Positions 44,566-52,849 of a stretch of 64,000 nucleotides of DNA are shown here, piece after piece. Where the stretch lies: positions 7,995,501-8,059,500 of the forward strand of contig NZ_CP107985.1 of assembly GCF_036108815.1 (NCBI RefSeq), in the 5' to 3' direction. The position numbers and the translations under genes were made by a program. Under the pieces are notes generated by a model. It made no database searches and had not been told where the DNA came from. It saw only the letters and a list, made by a program, of their open reading frames with translations. Positions within the stretch are counted from its first letter, which is position 1, and every line of letters starts with the position of its first letter. The stretch is from Streptomyces sp. NBC_00353 (GTDB lineage: Bacteria; Actinomycetota; Actinomycetes; Streptomycetales; Streptomycetaceae).

Positions 44566-46386
44566 ATGACTGAGTATGGCCGGGGCCCCGGCTCCGAACC
44601 GTGGCATCCCGAGGATCCCCTCTATGGGGACCAGGGATGGGATGGCCAGCAGGCTGCCCACGGCCAGAGCCAGTACGGCGGCCCGCAGCAGTCCTATCCG
44701 CAGGACCCCTATGCCCAGCAGCAACCGCAGCAGACGTACCCCCAGCATCAGCAGTACCAGCAGTACGGCTCACCGCAGGACCCGTACGGGCAGGACCCGT
44801 ATGGGCAGCAGCAGCCGCAGCACCAGCACGACCCGTACGCCCAGGACCCGTACGCGCAGCAGCAGCCGCAGCAGCCGCAGCAGCCGCAGCAGCCGCAGCA
44901 GCCGCATGACCCGTACGCCCAGCAGGCTCCGCAGCACCAGCAGTACAACGGGGGCTGGGACACCGGTCAGCAGCCTGCGGCGATGCCGCCGTACGACGGC
45001 AATTCGCAGGACGCGTACGGGAACCGGCCGGGTGGCTACGGTGCTTCGCACGACCCCTACGGCACTCCGGAGGCGTACCCGCCGCCGCAGCCCCCGGGCC
45101 GGCGCGAGGCCGAGACCGAACAGGGCCCACCGCGTAACCCCGACTGGGACCCGGACGAGCCCGAGGAGGAGACGCACCCCTTCTTCACGGGCGTCGACGA
45201 CGACCGCGATGTCCGGCGCCCCCGTGACGACGATGACGAGTACGACGACGACCCGCGTGAGTCGCGCAGGGACGGCGGCAGCGAACGCCGCGGCAAGGGC
45301 AAGAAGAAGAGCCGCAACGGCTGTGCCTGCCTCGTCGTCTCCGTGGTCCTCGCCGGCGGTCTCGGCGGCGCGGCCTACTTCGGCTACACGTACTGGCAGG
45401 AACAATTCGGCGCGGCACCGGACTACACCGGCAAGGGCTCCGGCACGGTCGAGGTCGAGGTCCCGAAGGGTGCCCTCGGCAACGAGATCGGCAACATCCT
45501 GAAGGAGAAGGGTGTCGTCAAGAGCGTCGACGCCTTCATCGCGGCGCAGACCGAGAACCCCAAGGGGAAATCGATCCAGGCGGGCGTCTACGTCCTCAAC
45601 GAGCACATGTCCGCGGCCGAGGCCGTGAAGATGATGATCGACCCGAAGAGCCAGAATCTGCTGATCATTCCTGAGGGCAGGACCACCAGGGATGTCTACA
45701 AGATGGTCGACACGAAGCTCGGTCTCAAGGCCGGCACCACCAAGGACGTTGCCAAGAAGAACGTCGGCGGTCTCGGGCTGCCGGACTGGGCCGACGACGA
45801 CCCGGCCGTCGACGACCGGCTGGAGGGCTTCCTCTATCCCGCGGCCTACCCGGTCACCAAGGAGATGAAGCCCGAGGCCGTCCTCAAGAAGATGGTCTCC
45901 CGGGCCAACCAGGAGTACGGCAAGGTCGACCTCGAGTCGAACGCCAAGAAGCTGGGTCTCAAGAGCCCCTGGCAGCTGATCACCGTCGCCAGCCTCGTTC
46001 AGGCCGAGGGCAAGTACAAGCACGACTTCGACAAGGTCGCCCGGGTCGTCTACAACCGGCTCAAGCCCAACAACACCGAGACCTACGGACTGCTCGACTT
46101 CGACTCCACCGTGAACTACGCCAAGGCCCAGAGCACCCTGGACACGGGCGCGGTCTCGAACCTGCGGAAGTTCAAGGACCCGTACAACACGTACTACGTC
46201 CACGGACTGCCGCCGGGTCCCATCAACAACCCCGGCGAAGCGGCGCTTCACTCGGCGATCAAGCCCACCCCCGGGCCTTGGTACTACTTCGTGTCCGTGA
46301 CCGCGGACAAGACCGTGTTCGCGGTCACCAACGAAGAGCACGAGCGCAATCGCAAGAAGTACGAACAGGAGAAGTCGGGTCAGTGA
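44566..46386 (+). CDS. mltG: Endolytic murein transglycosylase MltG
   Basis: This encodes 606 residues. The first 245 are a cytoplasmic Gln/Pro/Tyr-rich disordered region with QQP repeats, then an acidic stretch and a Lys/Arg patch before one membrane helix (CLVVSVVLAGGLGGAAYFGY). The external YceG domain (about 290-600) has VEVPKGALGNEIGNILKEKG and ASLVQAEGKYK, with E481 as the likely catalytic residue, and NTYYVHGLPPGPI. It cuts nascent glycan strands. The ATG at 44566 was chosen because AGGGG lies just upstream. aroE overlaps the stop. Confidence 0.93.
   Translation: MTEYGRGPGSEPWHPEDPLYGDQGWDGQQAAHGQSQYGGPQQSYPQDPYAQQQPQQTYPQHQQYQQYGSPQDPYGQDPYGQQQPQHQHDPYAQDPYAQQQPQQPQQPQQPQQPHDPYAQQAPQHQQYNGGWDTGQQPAAMPPYDGNSQDAYGNRPGGYGASHDPYGTPEAYPPPQPPGRREAETEQGPPRNPDWDPDEPEEETHPFFTGVDDDRDVRRPRDDDDEYDDDPRESRRDGGSERRGKGKKKSRNGCACLVVSVVLAGGLGGAAYFGYTYWQEQFGAAPDYTGKGSGTVEVEVPKGALGNEIGNILKEKGVVKSVDAFIAAQTENPKGKSIQAGVYVLNEHMSAAEAVKMMIDPKSQNLLIIPEGRTTRDVYKMVDTKLGLKAGTTKDVAKKNVGGLGLPDWADDDPAVDDRLEGFLYPAAYPVTKEMKPEAVLKKMVSRANQEYGKVDLESNAKKLGLKSPWQLITVASLVQAEGKYKHDFDKVARVVYNRLKPNNTETYGLLDFDSTVNYAKAQSTLDTGAVSNLRKFKDPYNTYYVHGLPPGPINNPGEAALHSAIKPTPGPWYYFVSVTADKTVFAVTNEEHERNRKKYEQEKSGQ
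44860..44904 (+). repeat. Five tandem 9-bp repeats in mltG
   Basis: CAGCAGCCG is repeated five times exactly, coding for QQP five times in the disordered N-terminal region. Copy number is likely to vary between strains. Confidence 0.9.
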
Positions 46387-47210
46387 GCACCATCCGACGG
46401 GCGGCCGTCCTCGGCTCGCCCATCGCCCACTCGCTCTCCCCGGTGCTGCACCGTGCCGCGTACACCGAACTCGGTCTCGCCCACTGGTCGTACGACCGTT
46501 TCGACGTGGACGAGGCGGGGCTCCCCGGCTTCATCGAGGGACTCGACGCCTCCTGGGCCGGGCTGTCGCTCACGATGCCGCTGAAGCGCGCGATCATCCC
46601 GCTGCTGGACTCGGTCAGCGGGACCGCATCCTCCGTCGAGGCCGTCAACACCGTGGTCTTCACCGAGGACGGCCGTCGCGTCGGTGACAACACCGACATC
46701 CCCGGCATGATCGCCGCGCTGCGTGAGCGCGGCGTCGAGAAGACCGACTCGGCCGCCGTCCTCGGCGCCGGAGCCACCGCGTCCTCCGCGCTCGCCGCGC
46801 TGTCGGAGATCTGCACGGGTCCGGTCACCGCATACGTACGCAGCCGCGAGCGCGGCGACGAGATGCGCGGCTGGGGCGAGCGGCTCGGGGTCGACGTACG
46901 GATCGCCGACTGGGCGGACGCGGAGCAGGCGCTGCGCGCACCCCTGGTGATCGCCACCACGCCGGCCGGCACCACGGACGCGCTCACCGGTGCGGTGCCG
47001 ACGGCTCCCGGCACGCTGTTCGATGTGCTGTACGAGCCCTGGCCGACCGGACTCGCCGCAGCCTGGTCGGCCAGGGGCGGCGCAGTCGTCGGAGGTCTGG
47101 ATCTTCTGGTGCACCAGGCCGTCCTCCAGGTCGAGCAGATGACGGGTTGCTCACCGGCCCCTCTCGCGTCCATGCGGCAGGCCGGTGAAGCGGCACTCGC
47201 CGCCCGCTGA
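46383..47210 (+). CDS. aroE: Shikimate dehydrogenase
   Basis: This encodes 275 residues. Substrate-binding GSPIAHSLSPVLHR, the catalytic lysine in LTMPLKRAIIP, and NTDIPGMIAAL are all present. The NADP-binding loop reads VLGAGATASSALAALSE. It reduces 3-dehydroshikimate. The GTG at 46383 overlaps the mltG stop (GTGA), with a GGAG site upstream in mltG. A hairpin follows, separating it from aroC by 148 bp. Confidence 0.94.
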   Translation: MSTIRRAAVLGSPIAHSLSPVLHRAAYTELGLAHWSYDRFDVDEAGLPGFIEGLDASWAGLSLTMPLKRAIIPLLDSVSGTASSVEAVNTVVFTEDGRRVGDNTDIPGMIAALRERGVEKTDSAAVLGAGATASSALAALSEICTGPVTAYVRSRERGDEMRGWGERLGVDVRIADWADAEQALRAPLVIATTPAGTTDALTGAVPTAPGTLFDVLYEPWPTGLAAAWSARGGAVVGGLDLLVHQAVLQVEQMTGCSPAPLASMRQAGEAALAAR

Positions 47211-47231
47211 CACCCGGCACGGAGGAGCTCC

Positions 47232-47264
47232 GATCCGTCCGTCAGCTGGACCGGCGGACGGGTC
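47232..47264 (+). terminator. Hairpin between aroE and aroC
   Basis: GATCCGTCCG (47232-47241) pairs with CGGACGGGTC (47255-47264) including one T-G pair. It may end the alaS-aroE transcript or only attenuate it; aroC may have its own promoter. Confidence 0.55.
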
Positions 47265-47358
47265 GGGGGCCCGAACGTGGGAGGATCAAAGGCGGCGGGC
47301 CAGGGCCGCGCACCCGGTCGCGCCGTTGCAGTTTCAGGCGCGAGCATGAGGAGCACCG

Positions 47359-48543
47359 TTGAGCAGGTTGCGCTGGCTGACCGCAGGGGAGTCGCACGGC
47401 CCCGCACTGGTGGCGACGCTGGAGGGTCTTCCCGCCGGTGTCCCGATCACCACGGAGATGGTGGCGGACGCACTGGCCCGGCGGCGGCTCGGCTATGGCC
47501 GCGGCGCTCGCATGAAGTTCGAGCAGGACGAGGTCACCTTCCTCGGCGGGGTGCGCCACGGGCTCACCATGGGTTCCCCGGTCGCCGTGATGGTGGGCAA
47601 CACCGAATGGCCCAAGTGGGAGCAGGTCATGTCGGCCGACCCGGTCGACCCCGACGAACTGGCCAAGCTGGCCCGTAACGCCCCGCTGACCCGCCCCCGC
47701 CCCGGCCACGCCGACCTCGCGGGCATGCAGAAGTACGGCTTCGACGAGGCCCGGCCGATCCTGGAGCGCGCCAGCGCCCGGGAGACCGCGGCCCGGGTGG
47801 CGCTCGGCGCCGTCGCCCGGTCGTACCTCAAGGAGACCGCGGGCATCGAGATCGTCAGCCACGTCGTCGAACTGGCCGCGGCCAAGGCTCCCTACGGTGT
47901 CTACCCCACGCCCGCCGATGTCGAGAAGCTCGACGCCGACCCGGTGCGCTGCCTCGACGCCGCCGCGAGCAAGGAAATGGTCGCCGAGATCGACCAGGCC
48001 CACAAGGACGGCGACACCCTCGGCGGTGTGGTCGAGGTGCTCGCGTACGGCGTGCCGGTCGGTCTCGGCTCGCACGTGCACTGGGACCGTCGTCTCGACG
48101 CCCGCCTCGCCGCCGCCCTCATGGGCATTCAGGCCATCAAGGGTGTCGAGGTCGGCGACGGCTTCGACCTGGCCCGGGTCCCCGGTTCGAAGGCGCACGA
48201 CGAGATCCTGGTCACCGAGGACGGCATCAAGCGCGCCTCCGGCCGTTCCGGCGGCACCGAGGGCGGTCTGACCACCGGGGAGCTGCTGCGGGTCCGCGCC
48301 GCGATGAAGCCCATCGCGACCGTGCCCCGCGCGCTGGCCACCGTCGATGTCGTCACCGGGGAGCCCGCCAAGGCGCACCACCAGCGCTCCGATGTCTGTG
48401 CCGTGCCGGCCGCCGGGATCGTCGCCGAGGCGATGGTCGCGCTGGTCCTGGCCGACGCCGTCGCGGAGAAGTTCGGCGGCGACAGCGTCCCCGAGACCCA
48501 CCGCAACGTCCAGTCGTACCTCGACCACCTCCAGATCCGATGA
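47359..48543 (+). CDS. aroC: Chorismate synthase
   Basis: This encodes 394 residues. Diagnostic blocks are LTAGESHGPALVATLEG, RRLGYGRGARMKFEQD, and RPGHADLAGMQKYGF with the ASARETAARVALGAVAR region after it. It converts EPSP to chorismate and needs reduced FMN. The start is a TTG at 47359, preceded by ATGAGGAGC. The TGA overlaps the aroK ATG (ATGA), so the two are coupled. Confidence 0.96.
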   Translation: MSRLRWLTAGESHGPALVATLEGLPAGVPITTEMVADALARRRLGYGRGARMKFEQDEVTFLGGVRHGLTMGSPVAVMVGNTEWPKWEQVMSADPVDPDELAKLARNAPLTRPRPGHADLAGMQKYGFDEARPILERASARETAARVALGAVARSYLKETAGIEIVSHVVELAAAKAPYGVYPTPADVEKLDADPVRCLDAAASKEMVAEIDQAHKDGDTLGGVVEVLAYGVPVGLGSHVHWDRRLDARLAAALMGIQAIKGVEVGDGFDLARVPGSKAHDEILVTEDGIKRASGRSGGTEGGLTTGELLRVRAAMKPIATVPRALATVDVVTGEPAKAHHQRSDVCAVPAAGIVAEAMVALVLADAVAEKFGGDSVPETHRNVQSYLDHLQIR

Positions 48544-50186
48544 GCGGCCCGCTGATCGTCCTCGTCGGCCCGATGGGCGTCGGCAAGTCCACGGTCGGTG
48601 AGCTCCTCGCCGACCGGCTCGGCACCACCTACCGGGACACCGACGCGGACGTCGTGGCCACGGCGGGCAAGCCGATCTCCGAGATCTTCTACGACGAGGG
48701 CGAGGAACACTTCCGCGAGCTGGAGCGAGAGGCGGTACGCGCCGCGGTCGCCGAGCACACGGGCGTCCTCTCGCTCGGCGGCGGAGCCGTGCTCGACGAG
48801 ACGACCCGCACCCTGCTCGTCGACCACGCGGTCGCCTACCTCTCGATGGACGTCGAAGAGGCCGTCAAGCGGGTCGGGCTGAACACCGCGCGCCCGCTGC
48901 TCGCCGTCAACCCGCGCCGGCAGTGGCGCGAGCTGATGGACGCCCGCCGCCATCTCTACACCGAGGTGGCCAGGGCGACCGTCGCCACCGACGGGCGCAC
49001 CCCCGAAGAGGTCGCCCAAGCGGTCCTCGACGCACTGGAACTGCCGGAGCGCGCGGGCGACCCCGCGGCGCCCGGCCGGGAGAACACACACATGACGGAC
49101 CAGGGACCCACACGCATCCAGATCGCCGGCAGTGCGGGCACCGACCCGTACGAGGTGCTGATCGGCCGACAGCTGCTCGGCGAGCTGCCGTCGCTCATCG
49201 GAGACCGCGCCCAGCGGGTCGCGGTCCTGCACCCCGAGGCACTCGCCGAGACCGGCGAGGCGGTCCGTCAGGACCTCGCCGACCAGGGGTACGAGGCCAT
49301 CGCGATCCAGCTGCCGAACGCCGAGGAGGCCAAGACCGTCGAGGTCGCGGCGTACTGCTGGAAGGCGCTCGGGCAGACCGGCTTCACCCGCACCGATGTG
49401 ATCGTCGGCGTCGGTGGCGGCGCCACCACGGATGTGGCCGGGTTCGTCGCGGCGACCTGGCTGCGCGGGGTGCGCTGGATCGCCGTACCGACGACGGTGC
49501 TCGCCATGGTCGACGCGGCCGTCGGCGGCAAGACCGGCATCAACACCGCCGAGGGCAAGAACCTCGTCGGCGCCTTCCACCCGCCGGCCGGGGTGCTCTG
49601 CGACCTCGCCTCCCTCGACTCGCTGCCCGTGCACGACTACGTCAGCGGCATGGCCGAGATCATCAAGGCCGGATTCATCGCCGACCCCGCGATCCTCGAC
49701 CTGATCGAGTCGGACCCGGAAGGTGCCCGTACGCCCGCCGGACCGCACACCGCCGAGCTGATCGAGCGCTCCATCCGGGTGAAGGCCGAGGTCGTCTCCA
49801 GCGACCTCAAGGAGTCCGGTCTGCGCGAGATCCTCAACTACGGCCACACCCTCGGCCACGCCATCGAGAAGAACGAGCGCTACAAGTGGCGCCACGGCGC
49901 GGCCGTCTCCATCGGGATGGTCTTCGCCGCCGAGCTCGGCCGGCTGGCCGGACGCCTCGACGACGCCACCGCGGACCGGCACCGGGCGATTCTGGAGTCC
50001 GTCGGACTGCCGCTCACCTACCGCGGTGACCAGTGGCCCAAGCTGCTGGAGAACATGAAGGTCGACAAGAAGTCCCGCGGCGACCTGCTCCGCTTCATCG
50101 TCCTCGACGGCCTGGGCAAGCCCACCGTCCTGGAGGGCCCCGACCCGGCCGTGCTGCTGGCCGCGTACGGGGAGGTGTCGGCGTGA
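48540..50186 (+). CDS. aroK/aroB: Shikimate kinase and 3-dehydroquinate synthase in one uninterrupted frame
   Basis: The frame is 548 codons long with no stop. Residues 1-184 are shikimate kinase (GPMGVGKSTVGELLADRLG P-loop, DTDADVV, EEHFRELE, LGGGAV). Residues 185-548 are 3-dehydroquinate synthase (VGVGGGATTDVAGFVAATW, TTVLAMVDAAVGGKTGIN, YGHTLGHAIEK). The junction is RENTHMTDQG. It may be a true bifunctional protein, or aroB may also be started internally at 49092. In the Streptomyces I remember these are separate genes. Together with aroC, aroE and aroQ it covers five of the seven shikimate steps. Confidence 0.9.
   Translation: MSGPLIVLVGPMGVGKSTVGELLADRLGTTYRDTDADVVATAGKPISEIFYDEGEEHFRELEREAVRAAVAEHTGVLSLGGGAVLDETTRTLLVDHAVAYLSMDVEEAVKRVGLNTARPLLAVNPRRQWRELMDARRHLYTEVARATVATDGRTPEEVAQAVLDALELPERAGDPAAPGRENTHMTDQGPTRIQIAGSAGTDPYEVLIGRQLLGELPSLIGDRAQRVAVLHPEALAETGEAVRQDLADQGYEAIAIQLPNAEEAKTVEVAAYCWKALGQTGFTRTDVIVGVGGGATTDVAGFVAATWLRGVRWIAVPTTVLAMVDAAVGGKTGINTAEGKNLVGAFHPPAGVLCDLASLDSLPVHDYVSGMAEIIKAGFIADPAILDLIESDPEGARTPAGPHTAELIERSIRVKAEVVSSDLKESGLREILNYGHTLGHAIEKNERYKWRHGAAVSIGMVFAAELGRLAGRLDDATADRHRAILESVGLPLTYRGDQWPKLLENMKVDKKSRGDLLRFIVLDGLGKPTVLEGPDPAVLLAAYGEVSA
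49092..50186 (+). CDS. aroB: 3-dehydroquinate synthase, alternative internal start within the fused frame
   Basis: An ATG at 49092 with GGGAG nine bases upstream would yield a 364-residue protein of normal AroB length and starting MTDQGPTRIQIAG. It converts DAHP to 3-dehydroquinate with NAD and zinc; the metal site residues lie in the Gly-rich and GHTLGHAIEK segments. If both initiation events occur, the cell would make AroK-AroB and free AroB. Confidence 0.75.
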   Translation: MTDQGPTRIQIAGSAGTDPYEVLIGRQLLGELPSLIGDRAQRVAVLHPEALAETGEAVRQDLADQGYEAIAIQLPNAEEAKTVEVAAYCWKALGQTGFTRTDVIVGVGGGATTDVAGFVAATWLRGVRWIAVPTTVLAMVDAAVGGKTGINTAEGKNLVGAFHPPAGVLCDLASLDSLPVHDYVSGMAEIIKAGFIADPAILDLIESDPEGARTPAGPHTAELIERSIRVKAEVVSSDLKESGLREILNYGHTLGHAIEKNERYKWRHGAAVSIGMVFAAELGRLAGRLDDATADRHRAILESVGLPLTYRGDQWPKLLENMKVDKKSRGDLLRFIVLDGLGKPTVLEGPDPAVLLAAYGEVSA

Positions 50187-50623
50187 CCCGCAGGGTCTTC
50201 GTGCTCAACGGGCCGAACCTCGGCCGGCTCGGATCCCGCGAGCCCGATGTGTACGGAGCGACGTCGTACGCCGGACTCGTCGAGACCTGCCAGGCGCTCG
50301 GCAAGGAGCTCGGCTTCGACGTCGACGTCCGGGAGACCAACGACGAGGGCGAGCTGATCCGCTGGCTGCACGAGGCAGCGGACGGTTCAATTCCGGTCGT
50401 TCTCAACCCGGGAGCATTCACCCATTACTCGTACGGAATGCGGGACGCGGCCGCGCAGCGCACCGCCCCGCTGATCGAGGTGCACATCTCGAACCCGTAC
50501 GCACGGGAGGAATTCCGCCACACCTCCGTGGTCGCACCGGTGGCCACGGGGACCGTGGCCGGATTCGGCATCGGCTCCTACCGGCTCGCGCTCCGCGCCC
50601 TCGCGGACGAACTGACGGACTGA
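50183..50623 (+). CDS. aroQ: 3-dehydroquinate dehydratase, type II
   Basis: This encodes 146 residues. VLNGPNLGRLGSREPDVYG carries the catalytic Tyr and Arg loop, and VLNPGAFTHYSYGMRDA and EVHISNPYAREEFRH complete the active site of the dodecameric type II enzyme. The GTG at 50183 overlaps the aroB stop (GTGA) with GGGGAGG upstream. Confidence 0.95.
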   Translation: MTRRVFVLNGPNLGRLGSREPDVYGATSYAGLVETCQALGKELGFDVDVRETNDEGELIRWLHEAADGSIPVVLNPGAFTHYSYGMRDAAAQRTAPLIEVHISNPYAREEFRHTSVVAPVATGTVAGFGIGSYRLALRALADELTD

Positions 50624-50662
50624 CAGGCCGCGTACCGGACGGCCGACCGGCCGACGGGCACT

Positions 50663-50710
50663 CCGTACCGTCCCCGACCGTTGCCTCTGTGGCGGCCGGG
50701 GACGGTACGG
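50663..50710 (+). terminator. 14-bp hairpin ending the aro operon
   Basis: CCGTACCGTCCCCG (50663-50676) and CGGGGACGGTACGG (50697-50710) are exact complements around a 20-nt loop. Confidence 0.75.
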
Positions 50711-50759
50711 TTGCCGTTCCACCAGCGCCAGTTGCCTGTACGAGACGGAGTGGCACCGG

Positions 50760-51581
50760 ATGCAGCACGCAGTGGGGGCCCCGCTGCCGCCGCCCCAAGG
50801 ACCCGGAAACGGACCTGCCGGCTGGACGCACCAGGCCCAGCACCCCGGACACCCCGGTCCGCCGGGGCCACCGCCACCGCCCGCCCCCCGGGGCCAGGGC
50901 TGGACCGGCCCCGCCCCGCACCACGCGCCCGCGCCCGTCTCCCGGGAGACCACCGGGCACATCCAGCTGCCGCCCGGCGGCCCTGTCCCGCTGCCCGCAC
51001 CACCCGCCGAGCCCGGCACGGGCACGGCGACGCTCGCCGTCCTCCTGATCGGTCCGGCGGGCGCGGGCAAGACCACTGTGGCCAAGCTGTGGGCCAGCCG
51101 CCGCCGGGTCCCCACGGCGCACGTCAGCCTCGACGACGTCCGCGAATGGGTCTGCTCCGGCTTCGCGGACCCGCAGGCCGGGTGGAACGACCACTCGGAG
51201 GCCCAGTACCGGCTGGCCCGCCGCACCTGCGGCTTCGCCGCCCGCAATTTCCTGGCCAACGGCATCTCCTGCATCCTCGACGACGCGGTCTTCCCCGACC
51301 GCCCGGTCGTGGGCCTCGGCGGCTGGAAGCGCCATGTGGGCCCGGGGCTGCTGCCCGTGGTGCTCCTCCCCGGCCTGGAGATCGTGCTGGAGCGCAACGC
51401 CGCCCGCAGCGGCAACCGCCGACTGTCGGACGAGGAGGTCGCCCGGATCCACGGCAGGATGGCGGGCTGGTACGGCTCGGGGCTGCCGATCATCGACAAC
51501 TCGACCTACGACGTGGAGACCACGGCCCGCGTCCTCGACGACATACTGGCCCGCTCCATAGCCAGCCCGCCCGCATGGTGA
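50760..51581 (+). CDS. P-loop ATP-binding (kinase-like) protein
   Basis: This encodes 273 residues. The first 90 are Pro/Gly/His-rich and disordered. A P-loop follows (LLIGPAGAGKTTVAKLW), then SLDDVREWVCSG, a lid-like segment and VLLPGLEIVLERNAARSGNRRL. It resembles small AAA/zeta-toxin-like or nucleotide-kinase-type phosphotransferases, but the acceptor is unknown. A GGAG site precedes the ATG at 50760. Its neighbour downstream is the M24-fold gene. Confidence 0.8.
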   Translation: MQHAVGAPLPPPQGPGNGPAGWTHQAQHPGHPGPPGPPPPPAPRGQGWTGPAPHHAPAPVSRETTGHIQLPPGGPVPLPAPPAEPGTGTATLAVLLIGPAGAGKTTVAKLWASRRRVPTAHVSLDDVREWVCSGFADPQAGWNDHSEAQYRLARRTCGFAARNFLANGISCILDDAVFPDRPVVGLGGWKRHVGPGLLPVVLLPGLEIVLERNAARSGNRRLSDEEVARIHGRMAGWYGSGLPIIDNSTYDVETTARVLDDILARSIASPPAW

Positions 51582-51681
51582 CGGCCCGGCGGGTCCCGGT
51601 TCCGCACACCTGAGCGCGGGCCCCGACCTGCTGCGGTCCCCGGTCGGATGCGCTGACCGGGCAGCCCGGCGCTCCCGCTCG

Positions 51682-51687
51682 TAGGCT
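51682..51687 (+). promoter_or_regulatory. -10 box for a probably leaderless M24-gene transcript
   Basis: TAGGCT ends six bases before the ATG at 51694 with no ribosome-binding site between. No -35 of good quality is visible at the right distance. Confidence 0.5.
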
Positions 51688-51693
51688 CGTGGC

Positions 51694-52800
51694 ATGTCAG
51701 AGGTGTACACCGTCCGCCGCGCGCTGCTGCGGGACCGGTGCGCCGCCGTCGGATCCGCGGCCGCTCTGGTCTCCCGCCCCGCCAACGTCCGCTACCTCGC
51801 GGGCGGGGCGCCCCCGGGTGCCGTGCTGCTGCTCGGCCCCGACGAGGACGTCCTGGTCTGCCCCCGAGCGCCGACCGGCGATCCCGTCCAGGGGCGCACC
51901 GACGACGAGCTGCGGCTGGCCCTGCTGCCCGCCACCGACGGCGATCCGGTGGTCGCAGCCGCCGACCTGGCCACCTCCGCCGGCGCGGAATCGCTCGCCG
52001 TGGAGGAACACGATCTGACGGTCGCCCGCCACCGGGCCATGCACGCGGTCGCCCCGCGGCTCCGGCTGGCCGACCTCGGCGCCACGGTGGAGCAGCTGCG
52101 CGTCGTCAAGGACGAGGAGGAGATCGCCTGCCTGCGGATCGCCGCCGAGATCACCGACCAGGCGCTCGGTGAACTCCTCGAATCGATCCTCGTCGGCCGC
52201 ACCGAACGGCATCTCGCACTGGAACTGGAACGGCGGCTGGTGGACCACGGCGCCGACGGGCCCGCCTTCTCGACCTCCGTCGCCACCGGACCCAACTCGG
52301 GCCAGGGCCGTCACCGGCCCTCCGACCGGCGGGTCGAGGAGGGAGATTTCCTCTCCGTCTGCCTCGGCGCCAACTATCGCGGCTACCGGTGCGAGATCGG
52401 ACGTACATTTGTTATCGGGACGGCGCCGGCCGCCTGGCAGATCGACCTCTACGACCTGGTTTTCGCCGCTCAGCGGGCCGGACGCGAGGCCTTGGTGCCC
52501 GGCGCCGCGTACCGCGATGTGGACCGCGCGGCCCGTCATCTCCTGGACTCCGCGGGCCACGGCGACGGCCTCGCACCCTCGACCGGGCACGGGGTGGGGC
52601 TCGAAATCGACGAGGACCCGCAGCTGGCACCGGCAGCCATGGGTAAACTGGACGCTTGTGTGCCGGTCACCGTCGAACCGGGGGTTCACCTCCCTGGCCG
52701 GGGCGGGGTCCGGATCGATGACACGCTCGTCGTGCGCCCCGAGGCGGACGGCGGACCCGAGCTACTCACCATTACGACCAAGGAGCTGCTCGCGCTCTAG
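51694..52800 (+). CDS. M24 (aminopeptidase P-like) pita-bread-fold protein with altered metal site
   Basis: This encodes 368 residues in the two-domain aminopeptidase P form, upstream of efp as in many bacteria. Compared with canonical M24 enzymes, the first ligand Asp is C223 (SVCLGA), the second is E234 (CEIGRTF), the usual catalytic His after the GHG motif is D306, and the last Glu is D342 (RIDDT). H299 and E328 are kept. Three of five metal ligands differ, so normal dimetal aminopeptidase activity is doubtful. The pattern is probably conserved in Streptomyces, as far as I recall. Confidence 0.88.
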   Translation: MSEVYTVRRALLRDRCAAVGSAAALVSRPANVRYLAGGAPPGAVLLLGPDEDVLVCPRAPTGDPVQGRTDDELRLALLPATDGDPVVAAADLATSAGAESLAVEEHDLTVARHRAMHAVAPRLRLADLGATVEQLRVVKDEEEIACLRIAAEITDQALGELLESILVGRTERHLALELERRLVDHGADGPAFSTSVATGPNSGQGRHRPSDRRVEEGDFLSVCLGANYRGYRCEIGRTFVIGTAPAAWQIDLYDLVFAAQRAGREALVPGAAYRDVDRAARHLLDSAGHGDGLAPSTGHGVGLEIDEDPQLAPAAMGKLDACVPVTVEPGVHLPGRGGVRIDDTLVVRPEADGGPELLTITTKELLAL

Positions 52801-52849
52801 CGCGCATCCTTGGTTGTCCACCAGCTTCAGTCCAGGAGATTCCGCAACC

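Noticed and set aside
44860..44904. CRISPR-like array
   Set aside because: Units are 9 bp, directly adjacent, without spacers, and in frame within mltG.
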